A stretch of 64,000 nt of DNA, from positions 186,001-250,000 of the forward strand of contig NZ_JBBIAB010000008.1 of the NCBI RefSeq assembly GCF_039634785.1, given 5' to 3'. The position numbers were made by a program, and so were the translations under genes. Below the pieces are notes generated by a model. It was not told the origin of the DNA. It worked only from the letters and a program-made list of their open reading frames with translations, and did no database searches. This stretch comes from Tistrella mobilis. GTDB lineage: Bacteria > Pseudomonadota > Alphaproteobacteria > Tistrellales > Tistrellaceae. Below, in pieces: positions 1 to 8,856 of this stretch (position 1 is its first letter; every line of letters starts with the position of its first letter).

Positions 1-492
1 CTCCACCTCCCGCCCCCGTGCCGGAAACGCTGCCCGGGCCCGGCCGGTTTCGGTGAAGCCGAGGCGGGTGAGGACGGCGGCTGACCGGGTGTTGGACACC
101 ATCACATCGGCCTCGATCCGGGCGATCTCCGGATGCTCGCGGGCGAGGAGCAGAACCCGGCGGACGGCTTCGGTCATCAGGCCGCGCCCCCACCAGGCCC
201 GCCCCAGCACATAGCCGAGGGCGGCGCCGCCCTCTCCATCGAGACGCAGCGTGACCATGCCGATAAGCCTGCCCGTCTCGGGATCGGGGCCATCGATGAC
301 GGCGACGGCGATCTCCCGGCCGGCCGCGCTCTCACGGGCGAGATCGGCCAGATGCGCCGCCGCACCGCCGGGCGGATAGGGATGCGGGATGGCGGCGGTG
401 GGCAATGCCACCTCCGGATCCGAGACCAGGGCCTGGAGCGCTGCGGTATCGCCGGGCCGCGGCGCGCGAAGGGAGAGAGGGGGCGGTGTCAT
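1..492 (-). CDS. GNAT family N-acetyltransferase (RimJ/RimL-like), 3' end cut by window edge
   Basis: The reverse strand encodes at least 164 residues and runs off the window, so the C-terminus is missing. The protein starts MTPPPLSLRAPRPGDTAAL, typical of the RimJ/RimL-type GNAT fold that uses acetyl-CoA to acetylate an amine. The central stretch GYVLGRAWWGRGLMTEAVRR (about residues 91-110) matches the acetyl-CoA pyrophosphate-binding loop, and SNTRSAAVLTRLGF matches the late GNAT motif. The ATG at 492 is used because the N-terminal beta strand begins directly after it. The substrate cannot be read from sequence; it could be a ribosomal protein, an antibiotic or a small metabolite. It is transcribed away from everything to its right and appears to be monocistronic in this view. 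Confidence 0.8.
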   Translation of the reverse strand, partial: MTPPPLSLRAPRPGDTAALQALVSDPEVALPTAAIPHPYPPGGAAAHLADLARESAAGREIAVAVIDGPDPETGRLIGMVTLRLDGEGGAALGYVLGRAWWGRGLMTEAVRRVLLLAREHPEIARIEADVMVSNTRSAAVLTRLGFTETGRARAAFPARGREVE

Positions 493-587
493 GACAGGGC
501 TCCGATCCTTGGGGGCCCCATCATCCCGCCGGCCGGCCCGGGCGTGAAACGAGCAATGCTCACCCGCCATCCCGATACGATCTCGCG

Positions 588-1625
588 TCAGCGGTGGGAG
601 AAATCCACCGGTGCCGCCGCCAGGGCCTTGCAATGGAAGATCGTCGATCCCTCGCCCGCCTTCCAGTCATTGGTCAGGATGTACATGTCGTCGGTGCCCG
701 GCCGGATCACCATGCTGGTCGAGCGCAGATTGTGGCCGGTCTCGCGGCCGGGCAGAAGGATCTGGGCGATCGGCATGCCGTTCGGATTGAACACCAGCAC
801 CCGCCCCTGGCCGTACATGGCGACATAGACATTGCCGTCGGCATCGGTGCGCAGCGAATCCGGGGCCGGCCCGGTGAAATGATAGGGCACCGTGGTCCCG
901 AAGGGCGCGATGGTGGTGGCGTCGCTGAGCGATACCCGATGCAGCAGCCCCTTGCTGAACTCCGTCACCCACAGCGTCTTCCCGTCGGGCGACAGGCCGA
1001 CGCCATTGGCGACCGAGAGGTTGGGCAGCACGGCCACAGGCTCACCGCCCTTCTCACCGCCCTCTGGTCCCACATAATAGACCCCGCCGGTCGGATCGGT
1101 GGAGGTGCCCTTGAAGTCGGTGAAATAGAAGCCGCCCTTGTCGTCGAAGACCAGATCGTCGGGCAGGAAACCCGCCGTGTCGGGGACGATGGCGGTCAGC
1201 CCGGTGCCGTCGGGGGCCATGGCCACCACCGAGCCCGCATCCTTGAAGTCGCCGAGCCCGGCGATGAAGATCCGCCCGTCCCTGTGGATGGCCAGCCCTG
1301 CCGGTGCCAGCGCATTCTCGCCCAGGATCGTCTCCAGCCTCTTGTCGGGGGTCAGGCGGAAGACCTTGCCGCCGAAGACCTCGGTGAAGATCAGGTTGCC
1401 GGCCCGGTCGAAGACCGGCCCCTCCAGCTGCAACCCGTCGTCCGACACCTTGAACCAGGGGGTGGCGGTGATGGTCTGCAATCCCTGCTCCGCCGGCGGG
1501 ATCGGGGCGGGGCCGCGCATCTCCGCCGTGTATTCAAGGGCAGGTGCCCCGGCTGCGTGAAGTGCCGCAGGCATGGCAACCCAGGCGCAGCCGGCCAGCG
1601 CCAGCGCGATCAATCGTCTCTGCAT
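588..1625 (-). CDS. Secreted SMP-30/gluconolactonase-like beta-propeller protein
   Basis: This 345-residue protein has a clear Sec signal peptide (MQRRLIALALAGCAWVAMPA..., cleavage near ALHA-AG), so the product is probably periplasmic. The rest is a six-bladed propeller of the SMP-30/gluconolactonase/LRE family: LEGPVFDRAGNLIFTE (about 66-81), NGVGLSPDGKTLWVTE (about 208-223) and PDSLRTDADGNVYVAMYGQG are the blade motifs that carry the metal-binding Glu, Asn and Asp residues. Family members hydrolyse lactones, but substrates vary and the function here is inferred. A GGAGGAAACC ribosome-binding site precedes the ATG. The 283 bp to the divergent ycaQ-like gene would hold both promoters; I see no clear operator there. 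Confidence 0.8.
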   Translation of the reverse strand: MQRRLIALALAGCAWVAMPAALHAAGAPALEYTAEMRGPAPIPPAEQGLQTITATPWFKVSDDGLQLEGPVFDRAGNLIFTEVFGGKVFRLTPDKRLETILGENALAPAGLAIHRDGRIFIAGLGDFKDAGSVVAMAPDGTGLTAIVPDTAGFLPDDLVFDDKGGFYFTDFKGTSTDPTGGVYYVGPEGGEKGGEPVAVLPNLSVANGVGLSPDGKTLWVTEFSKGLLHRVSLSDATTIAPFGTTVPYHFTGPAPDSLRTDADGNVYVAMYGQGRVLVFNPNGMPIAQILLPGRETGHNLRSTSMVIRPGTDDMYILTNDWKAGEGSTIFHCKALAAAPVDFSHR

Positions 1626-1908
1626 GGTTTCCTCCGTGGCGTTTCTTGATCGTGCGGTGCCGACGGTTCATGACCTGGATGGGGAGGCACCGGTCTTTCA
1701 TGAATTGTCCACCGACTGGCGGATTGATGAAGGGACGATCTGCGGGAATCTCACGATGACTGTACCAGCTTGCGCAATGGGACAATCATCCGGACGGGTC
1801 AGGAGGGTGGCAGGACGACACCCGCCGGCCGGGCCGGGGGCTCGCCTTCCCGATTCGTCCGGCGCTATGATCGGCGGCAACCATCTTGAGAGTTTCGGGA
1901 GAGAGATT

Positions 1909-3177
1909 TTGCGCGACGGCAGCGTGACGGCGCAGGCGAGCCTCAGCCTTGCAGACGCCCGGCGGATCGCGATCGCAGCCCAGGGGCTGGGCGGCGGCCG
2001 GCCGTCGGGCGGTATCGGCATCCGCCGGCTGGCAGGACAGGTCGAACGGCTGGGGCTGGTGCAGATCGACAGCGTGAACGTGCTGGCCCGCGCGCATTAC
2101 CTGCCGCTCCATGCCCGGCTCGGCGCCTATGATCCGGGCCTGCTGGATGCGGCGGCGACCGATGCCCGCCATCTGTTCGAGTATTGGGGGCACGAGGCCT
2201 CGCTGATCCCCGTGGCGATGCAGCCGCTGTTCCGCTGGCGCATGGCCCGGGCCGCCCAGGGCATCGGCATCTGGCGTGGCGTCGCGACATTCGGCCGCGA
2301 GCGGCAGGATTTCATCCGCGCGGTGCGCGACCGCATCGCCGCCGAAGGGCCGATGACGGCAGGCGCTTTCGACCAGGGCCGCCGTGGCGCCGGCGGCTGG
2401 TGGGGATGGGGGGAGGCGAAGCAGGCGCTGGAATGGCTGTTCTGGGCGGGGGAAATCACCACCCGTCGCCGTCAGGGGGGCTTTGAACGGCTCTATGACC
2501 TGACGGAACGGGTGCTGCCGGCCGAGGTGATGGAGGTACCGACGCCGGATGTCGCCGATGCCCATCGCGCGCTCGCCGACATCGCCGCCAGGGCGCTGGG
2601 CATCGCGACCGTCTCGGACATCGCCGACTATTTCCGCCTCGCGACCGCCGAAACCCGGCCCGCCATCGCCGATCTGGTCGAGGCCGGCCGGCTGCTGCCG
2701 GTCGAGGTGGAAGGCTGGCGCCAGCCCGCCTTCCTGCATGTCGAGGCGCCGGCGCCCAAAGGCTGCCGCAGCGATGCGCTGCTCGCCCCTTTCGACCCGC
2801 TGGTCTGGGAACGCGACCGCGCGGAACGGCTGTTCGGCTTCCGCTACCGGATCGAGATCTATGTCCCCGCCGAAAAGCGGGTCCATGGCTATTACGTGCT
2901 GCCCTTCCTGATGGGCGAGCATCTGGCCGCCCGTGTCGACCTCAAGGCGGATCGCAAGGCGGGGGCCCTGCTGGTCAGGGGCGCGCATGTGGAACCGGGG
3001 CACCCGCCGGCCAAGGTCGCGGCCCGGCTGGCGCCCCGGCTTCAGGTGATGGCCGGGTGGCTGGGGCTCGACCGGGTCGAGGTCGAGCCCCGCGGCGATC
3101 TGGCCCCGGCGCTTTCCGGGGCGCTCGCGGCCCCGGCCGGTGATCAGCTTTATTCCGCCGTCAGCACGCGCGGCTGA
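1909..3177 (+). CDS. ycaQ: AlkX/YcaQ-type DNA glycosylase (winged-helix HTH_42 protein)
   Basis: About 422 residues, close to the 410 of E. coli YcaQ. Members of the HTH_42 family (AlkZ, AlkX/YcaQ) unhook interstrand crosslinks by cleaving alkylated bases. The catalytic-loop motif reads LVQIDSVNVLARAH, with Q52-I-D54, the Gln-x-Asp form of the AlkX branch rather than the Gln-x-Gln form of AlkZ. Further family blocks are FEYWGHEASLIP and LLAPFDPLVWERDR. An open frame extends upstream to 1573 but is not convincing. The TTG at 1909 is preceded by GGGAGAGAG (1897-1905) and puts SLSLADARRIAIAAQG near the N-terminus; GTG 1924 or ATG 1867 are alternatives. The 3' end overlaps convergent eutC by 28 bp. 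Confidence 0.85.
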   Translation: MRDGSVTAQASLSLADARRIAIAAQGLGGGRPSGGIGIRRLAGQVERLGLVQIDSVNVLARAHYLPLHARLGAYDPGLLDAAATDARHLFEYWGHEASLIPVAMQPLFRWRMARAAQGIGIWRGVATFGRERQDFIRAVRDRIAAEGPMTAGAFDQGRRGAGGWWGWGEAKQALEWLFWAGEITTRRRQGGFERLYDLTERVLPAEVMEVPTPDVADAHRALADIAARALGIATVSDIADYFRLATAETRPAIADLVEAGRLLPVEVEGWRQPAFLHVEAPAPKGCRSDALLAPFDPLVWERDRAERLFGFRYRIEIYVPAEKRVHGYYVLPFLMGEHLAARVDLKADRKAGALLVRGAHVEPGHPPAKVAARLAPRLQVMAGWLGLDRVEVEPRGDLAPALSGALAAPAGDQLYSAVSTRG

Positions 3178-3983
3178 CCGGCGGCCGGCACCGCGACGCC
3201 CGATGCCTCCTTCAGCCCGACGCCCGTCAGCTGGCGGCGAAGGGCTTCCGCCGCCAGCCAGGCGATCTTGGCGGCGGCGGTCGCCGGGTCCAGCCCGCCC
3301 GGACGGATGTTGGAGATGCAGTTGCGGGCACTGTCGAGCGTGCCCGGCCGGGGATCGAAGGTGAGATAGCAGCCCAGGCCGTCGGCGGCGCTGAGGCCCG
3401 GCCGCTCGCCGATCAGCACGATCGCGAGCCGGGCGCCCAGGATTGCGCCGACCGGATCGCCCAGGGCGACCCGCGCCTGGGTCGCCACCACACCGGCCAT
3501 CACCCCGATGCGGGCGGCGGTGAGCCTCGGCAAAAGCGCGTCGATCAGCGCCAGGCCGTTCAGCATCACCGCGGCGGCCGACAGCCCGTCCCCCAGCATC
3601 AGCACCACCTCCGCCCCCGGTGCCGGCGGCGGCAGGGCGCCCAGGGCAGCCGCCCCCTCGGCCGACAGCCGCCGGCCCAGATCCGGGCGGCGCAGATATT
3701 CTGCACGGTCACGTGCCATACTGGAAACGTGACATGAATTCAGGCCCCGTCCGTGAAGCGCATCGACCAGCGCTCCGGCATCGATGCCCGACCAGACGGC
3801 ATCCCGGGCGCGGGCATGGTCCAGGCCGAAGCGCAGATGGGCGGCGGTGGGCAGGCCCGATCCGGCGCGGCCAAGGCCGATGCGTGCCTCGGTGAAGCGG
3901 CGCAGGCGCGTGATCTCGTCCGGCGCCGGCAGGACCACCTGATCCGCACGGATCGTGGCGGGCAGTTTGGTGTCTCGGGTCAT
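3150..3983 (-). CDS. eutC: Ethanolamine ammonia-lyase, light chain
   Basis: A 277-residue EutC, the small subunit of adenosylcobalamin-dependent ethanolamine ammonia-lyase, which converts ethanolamine to acetaldehyde and ammonia. Family blocks are clear: TEARIGLGRAGSGLPTAAHL (about 31-50), LDHARARDAVWSG, the B12-binding segment with IGERPGLSAADGLGCYLTF (about 191-210), and NCISNIRPGGL near the C-terminus. The start overlaps the eutB stop by 4 bp (ATGA at 3983-3980), so the two are translationally coupled, with a GGGGGGGCGC ribosome-binding region just upstream. No microcompartment genes or eutA reactivase lie nearby, so this is the minimal cytosolic form. If eutB is truly interrupted, eutC has no complete partner here. 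Confidence 0.93.
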   Translation of the reverse strand: MTRDTKLPATIRADQVVLPAPDEITRLRRFTEARIGLGRAGSGLPTAAHLRFGLDHARARDAVWSGIDAGALVDALHGRGLNSCHVSSMARDRAEYLRRPDLGRRLSAEGAAALGALPPPAPGAEVVLMLGDGLSAAAVMLNGLALIDALLPRLTAARIGVMAGVVATQARVALGDPVGAILGARLAIVLIGERPGLSAADGLGCYLTFDPRPGTLDSARNCISNIRPGGLDPATAAAKIAWLAAEALRRQLTGVGLKEASGVAVPAAGQPRVLTAE

Positions 3984-5395
3984 GCGCCCCCCCGGATCAG
4001 GCCCAGGGCCGGGCGCAGCGCTGCGGCGGCATTGGCGTCGGCCAGCCGGCCGGCCCGGTCGATCAGCCCGACCTTCACAAGCCAGGCCTCGAATTCCGGC
4101 GCATGGCGCCGGCCGGTCAATTCACGGATATAGAGCGCGTCGTGATAGGACAGGCTCTGATAATTCAGCATCACGTCGTCGGCCCCCGGCACCGTGATCA
4201 CGAAGGTGACGCCCGCCTGCACCAGCAGGGTGAGCAGGGCGTCCATATCGTCCTGATCCGCATCGGCATGGTTGGTGTAGCAGACATCCACCCCCATCGG
4301 CAGGCCGAGCAGCTTGCCGCAGAAATGGTCTTCCAGCCCGGCCCGGGTGATCTGCTTGCCGTCATAGAGGTATTCGGGGCCGATGAAGCCCACGACCGTG
4401 TTGACCAGCAGCGGCCTGAACCGGCGGGCGACCGCATAGGCGCGCGCCTCCATGGTCTGCTGATCGACCCCGTGATGGGCGTCGGCCGACAGCGCCGAGC
4501 CCTGGCCGGTTTCGAAATACATCACATCGGTGCCGGCGGTGCCGCGCCCCAGCGCAAGCGCCGCCTCCTGCGCTTCGGCCAGAAGGGCGAGATCGACGCC
4601 GAAGCCGCGATTGGCGGCTTCGGACCCGGCGATCGACTGGAAGACCAGATCGACCGGCGCACCGCGGCCGATCGCTTCGATCGCGGTGGTGACATGGCCC
4701 AGGCAGCAATGCTGCATCGGCACCTCGAGCTTCAGGCGAACCTACTCCATCAGGCTGCAGATGCGGATGTAGTCGTCCACGCCGTCGGTCGCGGGGTTGA
4801 CGCCGACCACGGCATCCCCGGCACCGGTGATCAGCCCGTCGAACAGCGCCGCGGCGATGCCGCGGTCGTCGTCGGTGGGATGGTTCGGCTGCAGGCGGGT
4901 CGCGAGCCGGCCCGGCAGGCCGAGGGTGGTGCGGAAGGCGGTGGTGACGCGCGCCTTGGCGGCCACCGCGATCAGATCCTGCAGCCGCATGATCTTGGAA
5001 ACGGCCGCGACCATTTCCGGGGTAAGCCCGGGGCGGAGCGCCGCCAGCGCCTCTGGCGTCGCCTCGGGCCCCAGCAGCCATTCGCGGAAGGCGCCGACCG
5101 TCAGGGAGCGGATCGGCGCGAAGGCGGCCGGGTCGTGATCGTCGATGATCGCCCGCGTGACCTCGCAGTCCTCGTAGGGAACGACCGCTTCGTCGAGGAA
5201 GGTGGAGAGCGGCAGGTCGGCCAGCAGCATCTGTGCGGCCATGCGCTCGACGGCCGTGTCGGCGGCAAGGCCCGCCAGCTGGTCGCCGGAACGCAGGGGC
5301 GTTGCCCGGGCGAGCAGGGTTTTCAGATCGTCGAAGGCCCAGCGGGTTCCGCCGAGATCGATCGTATGGCGTGCGCGCGATGAGGTGGCGGACAT
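3980..5395 (-). pseudogene. eutB: Ethanolamine ammonia-lyase heavy chain, interrupted by one in-frame amber codon
   Basis: The reading frame 5395-3980 gives 471 positions, the normal length for EutB. It starts MSATSSRARHTIDLGG and keeps family blocks in register: VGVNPATDGVDDYIRI, DLVFQSIAGSEAANRGFG, YFETGQGSALSADAHHG, NTVVGFIGPEYLYDGKQI and CYTNHADADQDD. A TAG stop at 4744-4742 interrupts it between SLME and VRLKLEVPMQHCC. The frame is unchanged on both sides, and the spacing from NPATD to the VP(M/T)Q motif equals that recalled for E. coli EutB, so this is a single-codon change, not an indel. The two open halves are 5395-4742 (217 aa) and 4723-3980 (GTG start, 247 aa). It may be a real nonsense mutation, a base-call error, or readthrough. 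Identity as eutB is firm; the pseudogene status is not. Confidence 0.85.
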
Positions 5396-5470
5396 GGGGG
5401 TTCGGCATCCCTCCTGAGCGGGCGCGGGGATAACCCAGTCTGCGACAAACCCGTTCCCGGCGCCAGCGGT

Positions 5471-5501
5471 CCGCCGACGTGATAGGCCCGCCGACGTGAT
5501 A
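5471..5501. repeat. 14-bp direct repeat in the eutB/5554 divergent intergenic region
   Basis: CCGCCGACGTGATA occurs at 5471-5484 and again at 5488-5501, 17 bp apart, between the divergent eutB and the secreted-protein gene at 5554. This could be a pair of regulator sites for either gene or a small tandem duplication. No regulator of the EutR type is in the window to pair with it. Confidence 0.5.
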
Positions 5502-5553
5502 TGCTCGTCTGCGGGAGACGGGGCGGCTTGCGATATCCGACGAGGAGACGATC

Positions 5554-6402
5554 ATGTTCCCATCCCGCGCCGGTCTGCATCATCTGGCCTTGCTGGCCCC
5601 CATGGCGGTCGTGCTGTCGGCATCCGTGCCGACCCTGGCGTCGGATCCGACGCGGCCGGATCCGGGACCGCAGGCGGCCAGCATCCGCGGCATGAGCTGC
5701 GTGGGCGAGGAGCCGTTCTGGGGGCTGGAGATCGGCCGTACCGAGGCGCGGCTGTCGCGTCCGGGGGCGGCCGGCATCGACGAGATCGTCCTGACCGGCC
5801 GGCTGGACACGCTGGATTTTCTGGAGCCGCCGGCCGCGGTCTTCCGCGGTGACGGGCGGGAAGGGCTGCTGGTCGCGACCATGCGCCGGGAAAGCTGCGC
5901 CTCGACCATGTCGGACCAGACCCCCGACAGGCCCTGGCGGGCCGTGGTCTCTTTCCCCGGCGGCAGTGTCGCCGCCGGATGCTGCAGCCTTGCCGGCGCC
6001 GATGCCGCCCGGGTGGCGCCCCAGGTCGAACCCGACGACTGGACCCGCCATCTGGCCGATCTGCTGCCCGCCATCCGGGCCTGTATCGCCGACGGCCGGG
6101 TACCGGTCGAGGCGGTGGTCTCGGCCTGGCCGATGAACCGGGGCATGGCCGGCATCCGGCTGCGTGCGCCCGACGGCTCGCGCCACGACTGCATCGCGGA
6201 TGCGACCGGATCGCGGGTGGAAACCCTGGTGCCGGTGCGGGAAAGCCCGGCGGATGCGCCTGCGGAAGGAAACCCCGTCTTCCTGCCGGCAGACCCCGAC
6301 CTCGCCGGCCCGCCGAACGTCGCCTGCGGCCGGATCGAAGAGGTTCTGGCGAGCGGCGGGGCGCTTGCCGGCTGGCTGCACCGGGATCCCTGTCCCGGCT
6401 GA
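5554..6402 (+). CDS. Secreted COG3650-like protein of unknown function
   Basis: A 282-residue protein with an N-terminal hydrophobic signal sequence (about residues 9-29, cleavage near TLA-SD). Residues 47-60 read MSCVGEEPFWGLEI, and residues 111-120 contain RRESCASTMSD; this GxEPFW plus Cys-x-x-x-MSD pattern is that of the COG3650 family of small periplasmic or lipid-linked proteins of unknown role. Here the domain is followed by an unusual C-terminal half (about 150-282) with several Cys residues, including GCCS, ACIA, DCIA, VACG and DPCPG, which could form disulphides. It stands alone, divergent from eutB and convergent with the DUF3574 gene. I cannot assign a function. Confidence 0.6.
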   Translation: MFPSRAGLHHLALLAPMAVVLSASVPTLASDPTRPDPGPQAASIRGMSCVGEEPFWGLEIGRTEARLSRPGAAGIDEIVLTGRLDTLDFLEPPAAVFRGDGREGLLVATMRRESCASTMSDQTPDRPWRAVVSFPGGSVAAGCCSLAGADAARVAPQVEPDDWTRHLADLLPAIRACIADGRVPVEAVVSAWPMNRGMAGIRLRAPDGSRHDCIADATGSRVETLVPVRESPADAPAEGNPVFLPADPDLAGPPNVACGRIEEVLASGGALAGWLHRDPCPG

Positions 6403-6426
6403 GCGGTCAGAAAACGGGCCGCTCAG
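6399..6426. terminator. Bidirectional hairpin between convergent stop codons
   Basis: CTGAGCGG (6399-6406) and CCGCTCAG (6419-6426) form a perfect 8-bp stem with a 12-base loop. The stop codons of both convergent genes (6400-6402 and 6425-6423) lie inside the stem arms. There is no strong U tract on either side, so termination is inferred from position and symmetry. Confidence 0.5.
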
Positions 6427-6884
6427 AAGTCGACGCAGGCCGGGCCGGTGGCAAGGCCCACGGCCTGCTGGTCGAAGGCCCGGATATAGGCCGAGCGGAC
6501 CCGGTCGAGCCGCGTGCGCAGGGCGGCCCGCGCCGCGGCATCGGCGGCCGGCGCCAGGATCAGGATGGTCCGCGAGGGTTCGCGGATCGTGGCGCCGGTT
6601 TCGGTGTCCCGCCAGCCGCCTTCGGCCTGCTGAATGGTGAAGCCGTCGGGGAAGGTCGGGCTTACCACCTCGTCCACGAAGCGGTCGAATTCGCGGGGGG
6701 TGATCTGCGGCGCGCCGCCGGGCCGGTCCAGGCCGAAGAACAGCGTGGCCTGGACCATCGCCGTATCGCCGGCCGGGCAGGCGGCGGCGGGTGCGGGCCC
6801 CTGCGGATGGCCGGCGCAGGCGGCCGTCAGCAGCAGCAGCGCTGCAACGGCCGGCAGACGGATGACCGATGCGGAACCCGCCAT
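6423..6884 (-). CDS. DUF3574 domain lipoprotein
   Basis: A 153-residue protein starting MAGSASVIRLPAVAALLL, with the lipobox LTAAC giving a lipidated Cys near residue 21, so it is probably membrane-anchored facing the periplasm. The body contains ATLFFGLDRPGG, ITPREFDRFVDEVVSPTFPD and SRTILILAP, the signature blocks of DUF3574, whose role is unknown. The ATG at 6884 has a GGAGGACACCCACC leader; a longer open frame to 7298 runs into the chemoreceptor gene and is a shadow. It lies 58 bp downstream of the chemoreceptor stop on the same strand and could be co-transcribed with it. Confidence 0.75.
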   Translation of the reverse strand: MAGSASVIRLPAVAALLLLTAACAGHPQGPAPAAACPAGDTAMVQATLFFGLDRPGGAPQITPREFDRFVDEVVSPTFPDGFTIQQAEGGWRDTETGATIREPSRTILILAPAADAAARAALRTRLDRVRSAYIRAFDQQAVGLATGPACVDF

Positions 6885-6908
6885 GGTGGGTGTCCTCCGG
6901 AAATGCCA

Positions 6909-6942
6909 GGGGTGGGGGCTGGGGGTGGCGGCTGGGGTGGGG
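6909..6942 (+). other. G-quadruplex-like G-run cluster
   Basis: Five runs of four or five G (6909-6912, 6914-6918, 6921-6925, 6934-6937, 6939-6942) are separated by short loops on the + strand. They fill most of the 58-bp gap between the chemoreceptor stop and the DUF3574 gene. For both flanking genes this is the template strand, where such a structure could slow transcription. This is a sequence pattern only. Confidence 0.45.
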
Positions 6943-8631
6943 TCAGGCCGCCTTGATTTCGGCGACATAGCCCTCGACCAGGTTGCGCAGCCGCTGGGCC
7001 TGGTCGGACAGCGATCCGGCGGCATTGCGGACATCGCTGGCGGCATGGCCGGTTTCGACCGCGCGTTCGGCGACACCGTGGATCGTGCGCAGCACCTCCC
7101 CCGTCCCCGACGAGGCCTGCTGGGTGTTGCGGGCGATTTCAGAGGTGGCGGCGACCTGCTGTTCCACCGCGGCGGCCACGGCCGAGGTCTGCTCCCCCAC
7201 ATCGCCGATGGTGGTGGAGATGGAGCGGATCGCGTCCACCGCCCGGTCGGTCGCCTTGACGATGGCGTCGATCTGGGCCTGGATTTCCTGGGTCGCATTG
7301 CCGGTCTGGCCGGCGAGGTTCTTCACTTCCGCCGCGACCACCGCGAAGCCCTTGCCGGCTTCGCCGGCCCGTGCCGCCTCGATCGTGGCGTTCAGCGCCA
7401 GCAGGTTGGTCTGTTCGGCGACCTGCTGGATCAACAGCACGACATCGCCGATCTTCTGGGCCGAGCTTGCCAGATCCTGGACCACGGCATTGGTGGTCTC
7501 GGCCTGATCGACCGCCCGGCGGGTGACGTCGGCGGTGGCGGCGATGCGGCTGCCCACCTCGCGGATCGAGGCGGCGAGTTCTTCCGCCGCGGTGGCGACC
7601 GTCTGGACGTTGACGGTGGCCTGCTCGGCCGCGGCTGCGACCGTGGTGGTGCGGCTCTGGCTGTCGTCGGCGGTGCGGCTCAGCTTTTCGGCATTGCCGT
7701 GCATCTGGCTGGCGGCCGAGCCCAGATGGGTGACGATGCTGGCGATTTCCTCCAGGAAGCGGGAGGTCGAGGCATCACGCTTCGCACGTTCCGCCTCTCG
7801 CGCGGCACTGGCCTGTTCCTGCTCGGCGGTCAGGCGATCGGCGCGGATCATATTGTCCCGGAAATAGGCGACGGCGCCGGCCATCTCGCCGATCTCGTCG
7901 CCGCGGCCGGCGCCGGGGATCGGAACCGAGGTGTCCTTGTCGGCCAGCCGCCGCATGGCGGCCGTCATCGACGACACCGGGCGCGACACCGACAGGATCA
8001 GAAGATAGACGATGCCGGCCGAGATCAGCGGGCCGATGGCGGTCACGATCACCAGCAGGGTCCGCGTCAGCTGATAGTCGGCGCGGGCCGCCTCGCCTTC
8101 GCGACGGATCCCCTCGACGGTGGCATTGGTCATCGCGGCCAGCGTGGTCGCAACCTCCTGCCGCAGCCGGCGGGCATCGCCCTCGTAGATCGCCCGGGCC
8201 TCCGCCGTCTTGCCGTCGCGCGACAGGGCGAGCAGCCGGTCGCTGACCCGGCGATAATCCGCCCAGCCTTTGGCCAGCCGCTCCAGCTGCACCCGTTCAT
8301 CCGCATCCGAGACCAGCGGCCGGAAGGCTGCGAGCGCCCGCTCCACGCGCGCGGCGTCTTCCGCGGCGGCAGCTTCCAGTTTCGCCTTGGCCGGGGCGGT
8401 GTCGGCAAGCAGGTGGCCCGCCACCGAAACCCGGTGTTCCAGGGCGGCCACGTCGAGTTCTGCGATCGTCACCATGCTCGGCGTCCGGTTGTCGCGCATG
8501 TCCGCCGATGCGGCCTCGAGCTGGTCCAGCCGGTCGATCGTGAAGACCGCGACCACCACGCTCGATCCGATCAGCAGGACGAAGGCAAGGATCAGCTTGG
8601 TGCCGATCCTGAGAGAGTTGAGTGACCGCAT
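6943..8631 (-). CDS. Methyl-accepting chemotaxis protein (copy 1 of a tandem pair)
   Basis: A 562-residue transmembrane chemoreceptor. TM1 is about 12-32, followed by a periplasmic four-helix-bundle sensor (about 35-188), TM2 (about 190-212), a HAMP domain starting at [16 protein letters not shown], and a signalling domain whose hairpin tip reads [20 protein letters not shown], the contact site for CheA and CheW. It has no NWETF-type C-terminal tether for CheR/CheB; it ends [19 protein letters not shown] ribosome-binding site precedes ATG 8631. It is the same length as its neighbour at 8857, with near-identical signalling domains and divergent sensors, so the pair arose by duplication and the ligands probably differ. 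The ligand is unknown. Confidence 0.93.
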   Translation of the reverse strand: MRSLNSLRIGTKLILAFVLLIGSSVVVAVFTIDRLDQLEAASADMRDNRTPSMVTIAELDVAALEHRVSVAGHLLADTAPAKAKLEAAAAEDAARVERALAAFRPLVSDADERVQLERLAKGWADYRRVSDRLLALSRDGKTAEARAIYEGDARRLRQEVATTLAAMTNATVEGIRREGEAARADYQLTRTLLVIVTAIGPLISAGIVYLLILSVSRPVSSMTAAMRRLADKDTSVPIPGAGRGDEIGEMAGAVAYFRDNMIRADRLTAEQEQASAAREAERAKRDASTSRFLEEIASIVTHLGSAASQMHGNAEKLSRTADDSQSRTTTVAAAAEQATVNVQTVATAAEELAASIREVGSRIAATADVTRRAVDQAETTNAVVQDLASSAQKIGDVVLLIQQVAEQTNLLALNATIEAARAGEAGKGFAVVAAEVKNLAGQTGNATQEIQAQIDAIVKATDRAVDAIRSISTTIGDVGEQTSAVAAAVEQQVAATSEIARNTQQASSGTGEVLRTIHGVAERAVETGHAASDVRNAAGSLSDQAQRLRNLVEGYVAEIKAA

Positions 8632-8792
8632 GCAGCTTCTCCGTTGGGCGTTCGTGGCCGGCGTCCGGGGACGGTGTGCTGGAGTTGTCTTATCCTGGAA
8701 TGATTACATCATGCGGCTCAATGGCGAATTGATCTGGCGCAATCCGCGACGGAATTCCGGGAGCTGATTGTACGATCCCACCGGCCGATACG

Positions 8793-8822
8793 AAAAACTC
8801 CCGCCCGGAGAGGGCGGGAGTT
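8793..8822 (-). terminator. Rho-independent terminator downstream of chemoreceptor copy 2
   Basis: An 11-bp perfect stem (8796-8806 with 8812-8822) and a 5-base loop are followed on the minus strand by TTTTT. It lies 35 bp beyond the stop of the 8857 gene and separates the two tandem chemoreceptors, so each probably has its own promoter. Confidence 0.85.
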
Positions 8823-8856
8823 CAGAGAGCCGGCCGGAGAGACAGAGGGTGGGGGC

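Noticed and set aside
1573-1908. N-terminal extension of the YcaQ-like protein
   Set aside because: The extra 112 residues lack likeness and have no good ribosome-binding site; TTG 1909 has one.
4742-4744. Pyrrolysine or selenocysteine-like recoding at the eutB stop
   Set aside because: TAG recoding as pyrrolysine is not expected in this group, no pyl genes are in view and the site is not a known Pyl position; nonsense mutation, sequencing error or restart are simpler.
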